Shown here: piece by piece, positions 16,836 through 25,092 of the stretch | Layout of the letters: every line of letters starts with the position of its first letter | Position numbering within the stretch: position 1 is the first letter of the stretch | Assembly: GCA_002102225.1 (NCBI GenBank) | Contig: LQPB01000057.1 | Location: forward strand, 38,602-102,601 | Direction of reading: 5' to 3' | DNA: 64,000 nt | DNA from: Mycobacterium interjectum | GTDB taxonomy: Bacteria; Actinomycetota; Actinomycetes; Mycobacteriales; Mycobacteriaceae | Program-made: the position numbers and the translations under genes | The notes under the pieces: generated by a model | What the model saw: the letters and a program-made list of their open reading frames with translations, nothing else | What the model was told of the DNA's origin: nothing | Database searches by the model: none

Positions 16836-18025
16836 CAGCTTCCCACGCCCTTCTGCTCCTCGACGTGCTCGGTAATGGCCTTGACGACGGCCTCGCCGGC
16901 GCGTCCGATCAATTGGTCGCGTCTGCCCTTGGCCCAGTCGTGGGAGGAGCGCGCCGCCTCCAGCTGTCCCTTGAAATGGGGAATCACCTTGCGGGCCATC
17001 AGGTCATAGCAGTGGTACGTGGCTTCCGGCGAGGCCCAGTCGTGGCCGAGCATCAACAAGGTTCCGAAACCGCCCGACCGCTCCAGCAGATCCTCGATGT
17101 GCGCGATCGCGTCGTCGGGCGTGCCGATGCAGCAATTGCCCTTGGCCGCATAGTCCGCGACGAACTCGTGCGGCGTCTGCGCCTCACCGTCGACCGCGTT
17201 GGACAGCGGCACGAACCCCGCCGCGCCGAAGTAGTCCGCGAAATCCTGGAGCCCGTAGGTGCAATCGTCGATGGCCTGCTCGCGGCTGTCGGCGATGTGC
17301 ATGATGCTCAGCACGCGCCACGAGGCGCGGTCCGGCTCGTCGCGGCCGACCTTGGCGGCCTGCTCGCGCACCACCTCCCAGGTGTTCTCCAGCGCGGCGT
17401 AGCCGCCCGGCACCGACATCGACAGCGACAGCAGCGACGTGCCCAGCGCACCGGCCAGCCGCGGACCGGACGGCGAAATCATTGCCGCCGTGGAGATCTC
17501 GGGGTACGGCCAGGTGAACGGGCGAATGTGCAACTGGGCATCACGCAGCGTGAACCAGTCGGTGTGGCGGTCGACCCGTTCGGACGGGCCCGCGCGGAAC
17601 AAGGCCAGGATCGCCTCGAGGGACTCCTGCATCATGTGGCGCTGGTCGACGGGATCGATGCCCATCATGTACGCGTCCGACGGCAGCGCACCCGGGCCGG
17701 TCCCGAACATGACACGCCCGCGGGTCAGGTGGTCCAGCAGCACCCACCGATCGGCCACCATCAGCGGATGGTGGTAGGGCAGCGAGACCACACCGGTGCC
17801 CAGCCGGATGTGCTTGGTGCGCTCCGCCGCGGCCGCAATGAACACCTCGGGGCAGGCGATCAGCTCATAGCCACCGGAGTGGTGTTCGCCGAACCAGGCT
17901 TCGTCGAAGCCGAGGCGGTCCAGCGCGACGACGCGCTCCATGTCGTATTCCAATGCGACCGTGGGGGATTGGCCGGTCGGATGGAATGGGGTGATAAAGA
18001 CTCCGAAACGCAGCGGCGCGCTCAT
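16835..18025 (-). CDS. Luciferase-like flavin-dependent monooxygenase
   Basis: 396 residues with the bacterial-luciferase TIM barrel: FGVFITPFHPTG, LDRLGFDEAWFGEHHSGGYE, IRLGTGVVSLPYHHPLMVADR and VMFGTGPGALPSDA (phosphate and flavin contact regions). It probably uses FMNH2 from a separate reductase. The ATG at 18025 overlaps the ephA stop by four bases. Corresponds to Rv3618. Substrate unknown; neighbours suggest a hydrophobic epoxide/alkene/alcohol pathway. Confidence 0.88.
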   Translation of the reverse strand: MSAPLRFGVFITPFHPTGQSPTVALEYDMERVVALDRLGFDEAWFGEHHSGGYELIACPEVFIAAAAERTKHIRLGTGVVSLPYHHPLMVADRWVLLDHLTRGRVMFGTGPGALPSDAYMMGIDPVDQRHMMQESLEAILALFRAGPSERVDRHTDWFTLRDAQLHIRPFTWPYPEISTAAMISPSGPRLAGALGTSLLSLSMSVPGGYAALENTWEVVREQAAKVGRDEPDRASWRVLSIMHIADSREQAIDDCTYGLQDFADYFGAAGFVPLSNAVDGEAQTPHEFVADYAAKGNCCIGTPDDAIAHIEDLLERSGGFGTLLMLGHDWASPEATYHCYDLMARKVIPHFKGQLEAARSSHDWAKGRRDQLIGRAGEAVVKAITEHVEEQKGVGS

Positions 18026-18990
18026 CGCAGCTCCAATCCGTTGAGGAATTCCAAAAGGGCGGCGTTGACTTCCTCGGGCCGCTCCTGCTGCAGCCAGTGT
18101 CCGGCGCCTTCGATCATCAGCTCGTGGTATGGCCCGGAGATCGCCTCCGACGCGCGGTCGGCGCGGGTGAAGGACAACACGGGATCGCCGGTCCCGCCGA
18201 TAAACAGGCACGGCACAGGGATTTTGGCGTCCGCGAGCTGCGGCGTGGTCTCCCAGTTCCGGTCGAAGTTGCGGTACCAGTTCAGGCCGCCGGTGAAGCC
18301 GGTGCGGGAGAACTCGGCGACGTAGCGGTCGAGTTCGTCCTGGCTTATCCAGTGCGGCAGCCCACCGGGTTCGGGGAGCCGATCGATGAAGCCCTCGGGG
18401 CCCGGGGTGGCCATCCGGAGCAGCGCATCACTGCCCCCGGACGTGTGTAAGCCGCCCATCATCCGCCGCATCACCCGTTCGGGATCACCATTGAGTTCGA
18501 CGTCGGCGACGCCCGGTTCCTGGAAATAGAGGATGTAGAAGAAGTTTTCGCCGAAGATTTTGCGCCACGCCTTTGTCGGCGCCACGTGCGAGCGCGGCAT
18601 GGGCGGGACGCTCAGCGCGGCCACCGCCGCCACCCGGTCGGGATGCAGCAGTGGCGCGTTCCACACCACGGCGGCGCCCCAGTCGTGCCCGATCCAAACG
18701 GCGCGCTCGGCCCCGACGTCGTCGAGCAGCCCGACCAGGTCGGCGGTCAGGTGGTGAATGTCGTACGCCTCGATGGCGTCGGGACATGAAGAGCCGCCGT
18801 AGCCGCGTTGGTCGGGCGCCAGCACGTGATAACCGGCCTCGGCCAGGGCCGGTATCTGGTGCCGCCACGAATAAGCCAGCTCGGGAAAGCCGTGGGCCAG
18901 GATCACGACGGGCGCGCCGCGATCTCCCGCCTCGGTCACCCGCAGCTGCACACCATTGGTGTCTACTAACCGTTCGGTTGACGAGAGCAC
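18022..18990 (-). CDS. ephA: Epoxide hydrolase, alpha/beta fold
   Basis: 322 residues, identical in length to EphA of M. tuberculosis (Rv3617). Visible are the oxyanion motif HGFPELAYSWRHQ, the nucleophile motif GHDWGAAVVW (Asp nucleophile), the lid with RNFDRNWE and the catalytic His in GAGHWLQQERPEEV. It opens epoxides to diols. GTG 18990 is chosen for length and for GGTGAG upstream; longer in-frame starts reach 19101. First gene of a three-gene overlapping operon with the monooxygenase and dehydrogenase. Confidence 0.92.
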   Translation of the reverse strand: MLSSTERLVDTNGVQLRVTEAGDRGAPVVILAHGFPELAYSWRHQIPALAEAGYHVLAPDQRGYGGSSCPDAIEAYDIHHLTADLVGLLDDVGAERAVWIGHDWGAAVVWNAPLLHPDRVAAVAALSVPPMPRSHVAPTKAWRKIFGENFFYILYFQEPGVADVELNGDPERVMRRMMGGLHTSGGSDALLRMATPGPEGFIDRLPEPGGLPHWISQDELDRYVAEFSRTGFTGGLNWYRNFDRNWETTPQLADAKIPVPCLFIGGTGDPVLSFTRADRASEAISGPYHELMIEGAGHWLQQERPEEVNAALLEFLNGLELR

Positions 18991-19083
18991 CGTCTCACCA
19001 AAGCACAAGGACACCGGGCTGAGAAGGGTATCCCGGATGAGAAACTGCCTTCTTGTTGGCGGTAGCTGAAAGGGTGACTTCGC

Positions 19084-19500
19084 ATGAAGCGGCTGGACCA
19101 CATCGTCTTATGGATCAAGGATCCGCACGCGTCGATGGACTTCTACTCGAGGGTGGTCGGCCTGGCGCCGGTGCGGTTCGCCGAGTTCGAGGCGGGGGAA
19201 GCGCCGTTCCCGAGCGTGCGCGTGTGCGAAGACTCCATCATCGATCTCCTGCCGACGACGAACATCTCGGGCACCGAGTCGTTCACCAAGGCCGCGGGCA
19301 GCGCCGGCCATCCGGTGAACCACGTTTGCCTGGCGATGACGAGGACCGAATACGAAGCGCTGGATCGGCGGCTGCAGGAAGCAGGCGTGGACACCAGCGC
19401 GCGATTGAACAACAGCTATGGGGCACGCGGGTTCGCCCCGCAGGGCTATTACTTCGCCGACCCCGACGGCAACGTGGTCGAAGCGCGCTATTACGAGTGA
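19084..19500 (+). CDS. VOC family (glyoxalase/dioxygenase-like) protein
   Basis: 138 residues. The betaalphabetabetabeta repeats of the vicinal-oxygen-chelate fold are clear: KRLDHIVLWIKDPHASMDFYSRVVGL at the start, HPVNHVCLAM at mid-length and GYYFADPDGNVVEARYYE at the end. His6, His at about 80 and a late Glu are probable metal ligands. Substrate unknown. It is divergent from ephA over a 93-base shared promoter region. In M. tuberculosis the interval from here to ftsH holds the espACD genes; here it is short. Confidence 0.82.
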   Translation: MKRLDHIVLWIKDPHASMDFYSRVVGLAPVRFAEFEAGEAPFPSVRVCEDSIIDLLPTTNISGTESFTKAAGSAGHPVNHVCLAMTRTEYEALDRRLQEAGVDTSARLNNSYGARGFAPQGYYFADPDGNVVEARYYE

Positions 19501-19583
19501 AAGGCGGAGCGCAGGGCTCGACGCTGTGGGGTTTGCCACGTCGGGAACCACATGGGGAACCGCCGGTCGTTGTGTGAGCAGAC

Positions 19584-19629
19584 GGTGCCGACCCGCTGCG
19601 CCCCGGCTCTGCCGGGGCTGGCGATCGGC
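19584..19629. repeat. Dispersed hairpin repeat, copy 1
   Basis: 46 bases beginning GGTGCCGACCCG and ending GCGATCGGC. The core CCCCGGC-TCT-GCCGGGG is a perfect 7-base stem with a 3-base loop. The identical unit recurs 58 bases downstream. Confidence 0.75.
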
Positions 19630-19641
19630 GCCGTGCCAAAT

Positions 19642-19687
19642 GGTGCCGACCCGCTGCGCCCCGGCTCTGCCGGGGCTGGCGATCGGC
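19642..19687. repeat. Dispersed hairpin repeat, copy 2
   Basis: Exact second copy of the 46-base unit, here extended to CACTAG so that the outer arms GTGCCGA / TCGGCAC also pair. It lies between the VOC gene and ftsH; the two copies could end transcription from the VOC gene. Confidence 0.75.
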
Positions 19688-19757
19688 ACTAGCGGTAGCC
19701 TGGACTTTTCCAGCTTCGTGTTTCGCGGAAGGACCTGGCCGACGAGGCCGATGATTG

Positions 19758-22142
19758 ATGAACCGGAAAAACGTGATTCGCACGCTCACGGCGATCGCCG
19801 TTGTGGTGCTGTTGGGTTGGTCGTTTTTTTACTTTAGCGACGACACCCGCGGTTACAAGCCCGTCGACACCTCGGTGGCGATGGCCCAGATCAACGGCGA
19901 CAACGTCAAGAGCGCGCAGATCGACGATCGCGAGCAGCAATTGCGGTTGACCCTGAAAAAGGGCAACAAGGACACGGAGAATTCCGACAAGGTCATCACC
20001 AAGTACCCCAGCGGATACGCCGTCGACCTGTTCAACTCGCTGAACTCCAAGAACGCCAAGGTCAGCACCGTCGTGAACGAGGGCAGCATCCTGGGCGAGC
20101 TGCTGGTCTACGTGCTGCCGCTGCTGTTGCTGGTGGGCCTGTTCGTGATGTTCTCCCGGATGCAGGGCGGCGCGCGGATGGGCTTCGGGTTCGGCAAGTC
20201 GCGCGCGAAGTTGCTGAACAAGGACATGCCCAAGACCACGTTCGCTGACGTCGCGGGCGTCGACGAGGCGGTCGAGGAGCTCTACGAGATCAAGGACTTC
20301 CTGCAGAACCCCAGCAGGTACCAGGCGCTGGGCGCCAAGATCCCCAAGGGCGTACTGCTTTACGGGCCCCCCGGGACGGGCAAGACGCTGCTGGCCCGCG
20401 CCGTGGCGGGCGAGGCCGGGGTGCCGTTCTTCACGATCTCCGGCTCCGACTTCGTCGAGATGTTCGTCGGCGTGGGCGCCTCGCGGGTGCGCGACCTCTT
20501 CGAGCAGGCCAAGCAGAACAACCCGTGCATCATCTTCGTCGACGAGATCGACGCCGTCGGCCGCCAGCGCGGCGCCGGCCTGGGCGGTGGCCACGACGAA
20601 CGCGAGCAGACGCTGAACCAGTTGCTGGTCGAGATGGACGGTTTCGGCGATCGCACCGGCGTCATCCTGATCGCGGCCACCAATCGTCCCGACATCCTGG
20701 ACCCCGCGTTGCTGCGGCCCGGCCGCTTCGACCGGCAGATCCCGGTGAGCAACCCGGACATGGCCGGCCGCCGCGCGGTGCTGCGGGTGCATTCGAAGGG
20801 CAAGCCGATCGGCCCCGACGCCGACCTCGACGGGCTGGCCAAGCGCACCGTCGGCATGACCGGCGCCGACCTGGCCAACGTCATCAACGAGGCGGCGCTG
20901 CTGACCGCGCGGGAGAACGGCACCGTCATCACCGGCGCCGCACTGGAGGAGGCGGTCGACCGGGTCATCGGCGGGCCGCGTCGCAAGGGCCGCATCATCA
21001 GCGAGCAGGAAAAGAAGATCACCGCCTACCACGAGGGCGGCCACACGCTGGCCGCGTGGGCGATGCCGGACATCGAGCCGATCTACAAGGTGACGATCCT
21101 GGCCCGCGGGCGCACCGGCGGGCACGCGGTCGCGGTGCCGGAGGAGGACAAGGGCCTGCGGACGCGGTCGGAAATGATCGCTCAGCTGGTGTTCGCGATG
21201 GGCGGGCGCGCCGCCGAGGAGCTGGTCTTCCGCGAGCCGACCACCGGCGCGGTGTCCGACATCGAACAGGCCACCAAGATCGCGCGCGCGATGGTCACCG
21301 AATTCGGCATGAGCTCCAAGCTGGGCGCCGTGAAGTACGGCACCGAACACGGTGACCCCTTCCTGGGCCGGACCATGGGCACGCAGGCGGACTACTCGCA
21401 TGAGGTCGCGCGGGACATCGACGACGAGGTGCGCAAGCTCATCGAGGCCGCGCACACCGAGGCCTGGGAGATCCTCACCGAATACCGTGACGTGCTCGAC
21501 ACGCTCGCCGGCGAGCTGTTGGAGAAAGAGACCCTGCACCGGCCCGAGCTGGAGGGCATCTTCTCCGGCGTCGAAAAGCGCCCCAGGCTCACCATGTTCG
21601 ACGACTTCGGCGGCCGGATCCCGTCGGACAAGCCGCCGATCAAGACTCCGGGCGAGCTGGCCATGGAGCGCGGCGAGCCGTGGCCGCCCCCGGTGCAGGA
21701 ACCGGCGTTCAAGGCGGCCATTGCCCGCGCCAGCGAGGCTGCGCAGGCCGAGGCGGCCCGGAACGCCAACGGCGGCAACGGCTCTCACGGTGGCCAAGGT
21801 GCCGGCAATCGCCAGCCCGTCCCGCACGGCTCGACGCAGCCCGACTACGGCGCCCCGGCGGGCTGGTATGCGCCGGGCTGGCCGCCGCAGCACCAGCAGC
21901 AGCCGAATCATTGGTATCCGCCCGCGGCGAGCCCCACACCGCCGCCGCAGCCGTATTGGCCGCAGCCCGCGCCGGGTTACCCGGGTCAGCAAGCTCCCCA
22001 GGGTCAGGGGCACCCGACCCACCAGCATTACCCGCCCTATCCCCCCTATCCGCCTCCCGCTCAACCGAATCCGGATGCCGGAAAGGTTCCCGACAACCAG
22101 GGCGATGACGTGAGCCGGTCCAACCCACCGGCCCACGGCTGA
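19758..22142 (+). CDS. ftsH: ATP-dependent membrane zinc protease FtsH
   Basis: 794 residues: membrane helix 7-25, periplasmic domain, second helix about 110-130, AAA+ domain with Walker A GPPGTGKT (203-210), Walker B IIFVDEID (near 258-265) and the second region of homology ATNRPDILDPALLRPGRFDR. The zinc protease motif is H425-E-G-G-H429. The hexamer degrades membrane and regulatory proteins. The tail from about 650 is rich in Pro, Gln, Tyr and Gly and makes the protein longer than M. tuberculosis FtsH (760). ATG 19758 is preferred to TTG 19755. Corresponds to Rv3610c. Leads into folE after 15 bases. Confidence 0.97.
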   Translation: MNRKNVIRTLTAIAVVVLLGWSFFYFSDDTRGYKPVDTSVAMAQINGDNVKSAQIDDREQQLRLTLKKGNKDTENSDKVITKYPSGYAVDLFNSLNSKNAKVSTVVNEGSILGELLVYVLPLLLLVGLFVMFSRMQGGARMGFGFGKSRAKLLNKDMPKTTFADVAGVDEAVEELYEIKDFLQNPSRYQALGAKIPKGVLLYGPPGTGKTLLARAVAGEAGVPFFTISGSDFVEMFVGVGASRVRDLFEQAKQNNPCIIFVDEIDAVGRQRGAGLGGGHDEREQTLNQLLVEMDGFGDRTGVILIAATNRPDILDPALLRPGRFDRQIPVSNPDMAGRRAVLRVHSKGKPIGPDADLDGLAKRTVGMTGADLANVINEAALLTARENGTVITGAALEEAVDRVIGGPRRKGRIISEQEKKITAYHEGGHTLAAWAMPDIEPIYKVTILARGRTGGHAVAVPEEDKGLRTRSEMIAQLVFAMGGRAAEELVFREPTTGAVSDIEQATKIARAMVTEFGMSSKLGAVKYGTEHGDPFLGRTMGTQADYSHEVARDIDDEVRKLIEAAHTEAWEILTEYRDVLDTLAGELLEKETLHRPELEGIFSGVEKRPRLTMFDDFGGRIPSDKPPIKTPGELAMERGEPWPPPVQEPAFKAAIARASEAAQAEAARNANGGNGSHGGQGAGNRQPVPHGSTQPDYGAPAGWYAPGWPPQHQQQPNHWYPPAASPTPPPQPYWPQPAPGYPGQQAPQGQGHPTHQHYPPYPPYPPPAQPNPDAGKVPDNQGDDVSRSNPPAHG

Positions 22143-22157
22143 CGAACGGAGGATCCG

Positions 22158-22790
22158 TTGGCTCTCCCAGATTTGGAGCCGGATTTGGGGCCGGACAACC
22201 GGCACACGACGCCACGCATACGGGCATTCGATCAGCAACGCGCCGAGGCGGCGATCCGCGAGCTGCTCTACGCGATCGGCGAAGATCCGGACCGAAACGG
22301 CTTGCAGGACACCCCGGCCCGCGTCGCGCGCGCCTACCGCGAGATGTTTGCAGGGCTCTACACCGATCCCGACAGCGTCCTGAACACCATGTTCGACGAG
22401 GACCACGACGAGATGGTGATCGTCAAGGAAATCCCGCTGTACTCCACCTGCGAGCATCACCTGGTGTCGTTCCACGGGGTGGCCCACGTCGGGTACATCC
22501 CCGGCAAGGACGGCAGGGTGACCGGCCTGTCGAAGATCGCCCGGTTGGTGGACCTGTACGCCAAGCGCCCCCAGATTCAGGAGCGGCTCACCAGCCAGAT
22601 CGCCGACGCCCTGGTAAACAAACTCGATCCGCGCGGGGTGATCGTCGTCGTCGAGGCCGAACACCTGTGCATGGCGATGCGCGGCGTCCGCAAGCCCGGC
22701 GCCGTCACCACGACCTCGGCGGTGCGCGGCATGTTCAAGACCAGTCCCGCCTCTCGAGCCGAAGCGCTCGACCTCATCCTGCGCAAGTGA
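22158..22790 (+). CDS. folE: GTP cyclohydrolase I
   Basis: 210 residues. The family signature STCEHHLVSFHGVAHVGYIPG carries the zinc ligands Cys and His, with a later AEHLCMAMRGVRKPGA supplying the second Cys. It converts GTP to 7,8-dihydroneopterin triphosphate, the first step of folate synthesis. The start is an unusual TTG, decided by CGGAGGA five bases upstream and the absence of a nearer ATG/GTG. Corresponds to Rv3609c. First of four overlapping folate genes. Confidence 0.96.
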   Translation: MALPDLEPDLGPDNRHTTPRIRAFDQQRAEAAIRELLYAIGEDPDRNGLQDTPARVARAYREMFAGLYTDPDSVLNTMFDEDHDEMVIVKEIPLYSTCEHHLVSFHGVAHVGYIPGKDGRVTGLSKIARLVDLYAKRPQIQERLTSQIADALVNKLDPRGVIVVVEAEHLCMAMRGVRKPGAVTTTSAVRGMFKTSPASRAEALDLILRK

Positions 22791-23611
22791 GTCCGGCGCC
22801 CGTGCAGGTGATGGGAGTTCTGAACGTCACTGACGACTCCTTCTCCGATGGTGGGCGCTACCTCGATACCGACGATGCCGTCGCCCACGGTCTGGTGATG
22901 GCCGCCGAGGGGGCAGGGATCGTCGACGTCGGCGGGGAGTCGACCCGGCCCGGCGCCGTCCGCGTCGACCCGCGCCTCGAGACGTCCCGGGTGGTTCCTG
23001 TCGTCAAAGAGCTTGCCGCACAAGGTATTACCGTGAGCATCGACACCATGCACGCCGACGTTGCGCGGGCGGCGTTGCAGAGCGGCGCGCGAATCGTCAA
23101 CGACGTGTCCGGTGGGCGGGCCGATCCCGCGATGGCGCCGCTGCTCGCCGAGGCCGGCGTGCCGTGGGTGTTGATGCATTGGCGAGCGGTGTCCTCGGAG
23201 CGCCCGCATCAGGCGCCGCGCTACCGCGATGTGGTGGCCGAAGTGCGCGCCGAGCTGCTCGCCAGCGTCGACGACGCGGTGGCCGCCGGCGTGGATCCCG
23301 ACCAGCTGGTGATCGACCCCGGGCTGGGATTCGCCAAGACGGGGCAAGACAATTGGGCGCTGCTGCACGCGCTGCCGCAGCTGGTGGCCACCGGGGTGCC
23401 GGTGCTGCTGGGCGCCTCGCGTAAGCGGTTCCTGGGCACGTTGCTGGCCGGGCCCGACGGGTCGCCGCGCCCGCCCGACGGGCGCGAGACGGCGACCGCG
23501 GTGATCTCCGCGCTGGCCGCGCTCTACGGGGCCTGGGGCGTGCGCGTGCACGACGTGCGCGCCACCGTCGATGCCCTCAAGGTCGTGGAGGCCTGGAAAC
23601 AAGATGGCTGA
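22787..23611 (+). CDS. folP1: Dihydropteroate synthase
   Basis: 274 residues. Signature motifs are MGVLNVTDDSFSDGG near the start, GGESTRPGA, SIDTMHADVA, VNDVSGG, VIDPGLGFAKT and LGASRKRFLG, all lining the pterin and pABA sites. It joins hydroxymethyl-dihydropterin pyrophosphate with p-aminobenzoate and is the sulfonamide and dapsone target. GTG 22787 overlaps the folE stop (GTGA) and matches the M. tuberculosis FolP1 start. Corresponds to Rv3608c. Confidence 0.96.
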   Translation: MSPAPVQVMGVLNVTDDSFSDGGRYLDTDDAVAHGLVMAAEGAGIVDVGGESTRPGAVRVDPRLETSRVVPVVKELAAQGITVSIDTMHADVARAALQSGARIVNDVSGGRADPAMAPLLAEAGVPWVLMHWRAVSSERPHQAPRYRDVVAEVRAELLASVDDAVAAGVDPDQLVIDPGLGFAKTGQDNWALLHALPQLVATGVPVLLGASRKRFLGTLLAGPDGSPRPPDGRETATAVISALAALYGAWGVRVHDVRATVDALKVVEAWKQDG

Positions 23612-24005
23612 TCGAATCGAGTTGCGCGGCTTGACGGCGCGTGGCCGACACGGGGTGTTCGAGCACGAGCGCGCCGACGGGCAGGACTTCGTCGTCGATA
23701 TCACCGTGTGGATCGACCTGGCCGACGCGGCCGCCAGCGACGACCTGGCCGACACCTACGACTACGGCGCGCTCGCCCAACTGGCCGCCGACGTCGTCGG
23801 GGGGCCGCCGCGCCAGCTGATCGAGGCGGTCGGCGGGGAGATCGCCGACCGGGTGATGGTCGACCAACGCGTGCATGCCGTCGAGGTGGTGGTGCACAAG
23901 CCGCAGGCGCCCATCCCGCACGAGTTCGCCGACGTCGCCGTGGTGGTTCGGCGGTCGCGGCGCGGCGGTCGCGGCTCGGTGATCCCGGCGGGCGGGGTGG
24001 TATGA
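23604..24005 (+). CDS. folB: Dihydroneopterin aldolase
   Basis: 133 residues. ELRGLTARGRHGVFEHERADGQDFVVDI is the N-terminal signature, with the active-site Glu in IEAVGGEIADR and the catalytic Lys in VVHKPQAPI. It cleaves dihydroneopterin to hydroxymethyl-dihydropterin. The ATG lies inside the end of folP1 (eight-base overlap). The basic tail RRSRRGGRGS is at the usual length. Corresponds to Rv3607c. Confidence 0.95.
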   Translation: MADRIELRGLTARGRHGVFEHERADGQDFVVDITVWIDLADAAASDDLADTYDYGALAQLAADVVGGPPRQLIEAVGGEIADRVMVDQRVHAVEVVVHKPQAPIPHEFADVAVVVRRSRRGGRGSVIPAGGVV

Positions 24006-24529
24006 CCCGCGTCGTGCTGTCCATCGGATCCAACCTGGGCGACCGGCTGGCGCGGCTGCAGTCGGTGGTCGACGGGCTGGGCGAGGCGGTGGTGGCGGTC
24101 TCCCCGGTGTACGAGACGGATCCCTGGGGCCGGGTGGAGCAGGCGCCGTTCCTCAACGCGGCGCTCATCGCGCAGGATCCGGCGTGTGACGGGCACGGCT
24201 GGCTGCGCCGGGCGCAGCAGTTCGAGCGGGCCGCGGGGCGGGTGCGCGGCGAGCGCTGGGGCCCGCGCACCCTCGACGTCGACTTGATCGCCTGCTACGG
24301 CGACACGGAGGTGATTGTCCGCGAACCCGAGCTGACGCTGCCGCACCCGCTGGCCCACCTGCGGGCCTTCGTGATGGTGCCGTGGCTGGCCATCGAGCCC
24401 GACGCCGAGCTGACGGTCGCCGAAGGGCCGCGTCCGGTCGCGCAGCTGCTGGCCGAGCTCGAGCCGGCCGACCGGGCCGCGGTGCGGCTCTCCGGCCTGA
24501 CGCTGGAGTCGAAGGGGCCCCATCGCTGA
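24002..24529 (+). CDS. folK: Hydroxymethyl-dihydropterin pyrophosphokinase
   Basis: 175 residues. LSIGSNLGDRLARLQ at the start, VYETDPWG, FLNAAL and the family signature RWGPRTLDVDLIACYG (substrate and Mg2+ binding) are present, with LPHPLAHLRAFVMVPW following. It pyrophosphorylates hydroxymethyl-dihydropterin for FolP1. Overlaps folB by four bases (ATGA). Corresponds to Rv3606c. Confidence 0.95.
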   Translation: MTRVVLSIGSNLGDRLARLQSVVDGLGEAVVAVSPVYETDPWGRVEQAPFLNAALIAQDPACDGHGWLRRAQQFERAAGRVRGERWGPRTLDVDLIACYGDTEVIVREPELTLPHPLAHLRAFVMVPWLAIEPDAELTVAEGPRPVAQLLAELEPADRAAVRLSGLTLESKGPHR

Positions 24530-25005
24530 TGGGCCCCACCAGGAAGCGTGACCTGACGGCCGCGGTAGTCGGCGCTGCGGTGGTGGGCTACCTGCTGGTG
24601 ATCACGCTCTACCGGTGGTTTCCACCCATCACGGTGTGGACCGGCCTGTCGCTGCTCGGTGTGGCCATCGCCGAGGCGCTGTGGGCGCGCTACGTGCGGG
24701 TCAAGATCAACGACGGCGAAATCGGGACCGGGCCCGGCTGGCTGCACCCGCTGGCGGTGGCGCGCAGCGTGATGGTGGCCAAGGCGTCGGCCTGGGTGGG
24801 CGCGCTGGTGTTGGGCTGGTGGATCGGGGTGCTGGTGTACTTCTTCCCCCGGCGGTCGTGGTTGCGGGTCGCCGCCGCGGACACCAACGGGACCGTGGTG
24901 GCCGCCTTTAGCGCGCTGGCGCTGGTGGTCGCCGCGCTGTGGCTGCAGCATTGCTGCAAGTCCCCGCAGGATCCGGCCGACCACGGCGAGGGCGCCGAAA
25001 CGTAG
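24529..25005 (+). CDS. DUF3180 membrane protein
   Basis: 158 residues with four hydrophobic helices (about 10-28, 36-52, 82-105 and 122-140) and a short charged end. It matches Rv3605c in length and place. The ATG overlaps the folK stop by one base (TGATG), so it is the last gene of the folate operon. No function known; the conserved linkage to folate genes in mycobacteria is the only clue. Confidence 0.8.
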   Translation: MGPTRKRDLTAAVVGAAVVGYLLVITLYRWFPPITVWTGLSLLGVAIAEALWARYVRVKINDGEIGTGPGWLHPLAVARSVMVAKASAWVGALVLGWWIGVLVYFFPRRSWLRVAAADTNGTVVAAFSALALVVAALWLQHCCKSPQDPADHGEGAET

Positions 25006-25080
25006 TGCGCCCCGAGGCCCCGCAACGACCCCGGTGAGAATCGCCGGTGCCGCGCGACACGCTGAGTGACCTCGCGCAGG

Positions 25081-25086
25081 TACTCT
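25081..25086 (+). promoter_or_regulatory. Leaderless -10 box, gene at 25093
   Basis: TACTCT stands six bases before the ATG at 25093 and there is no Shine-Dalgarno, so transcription probably starts at the A of ATG. Confidence 0.45.
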
Positions 25087-25092
25087 CAGGCC

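Noticed and set aside
19584..19687. Two repeats 58 bases apart as a CRISPR array or insertion sequence
   Set aside because: Only two units, a 12-base spacer, strong internal hairpin, no transposase and no cas genes.
19689..22664. 991-codon open frame on the minus strand
   Set aside because: It is antisense to ftsH and folE, both certain genes. Its translation is low-complexity and matches no fold; long antisense frames are expected at this GC content.
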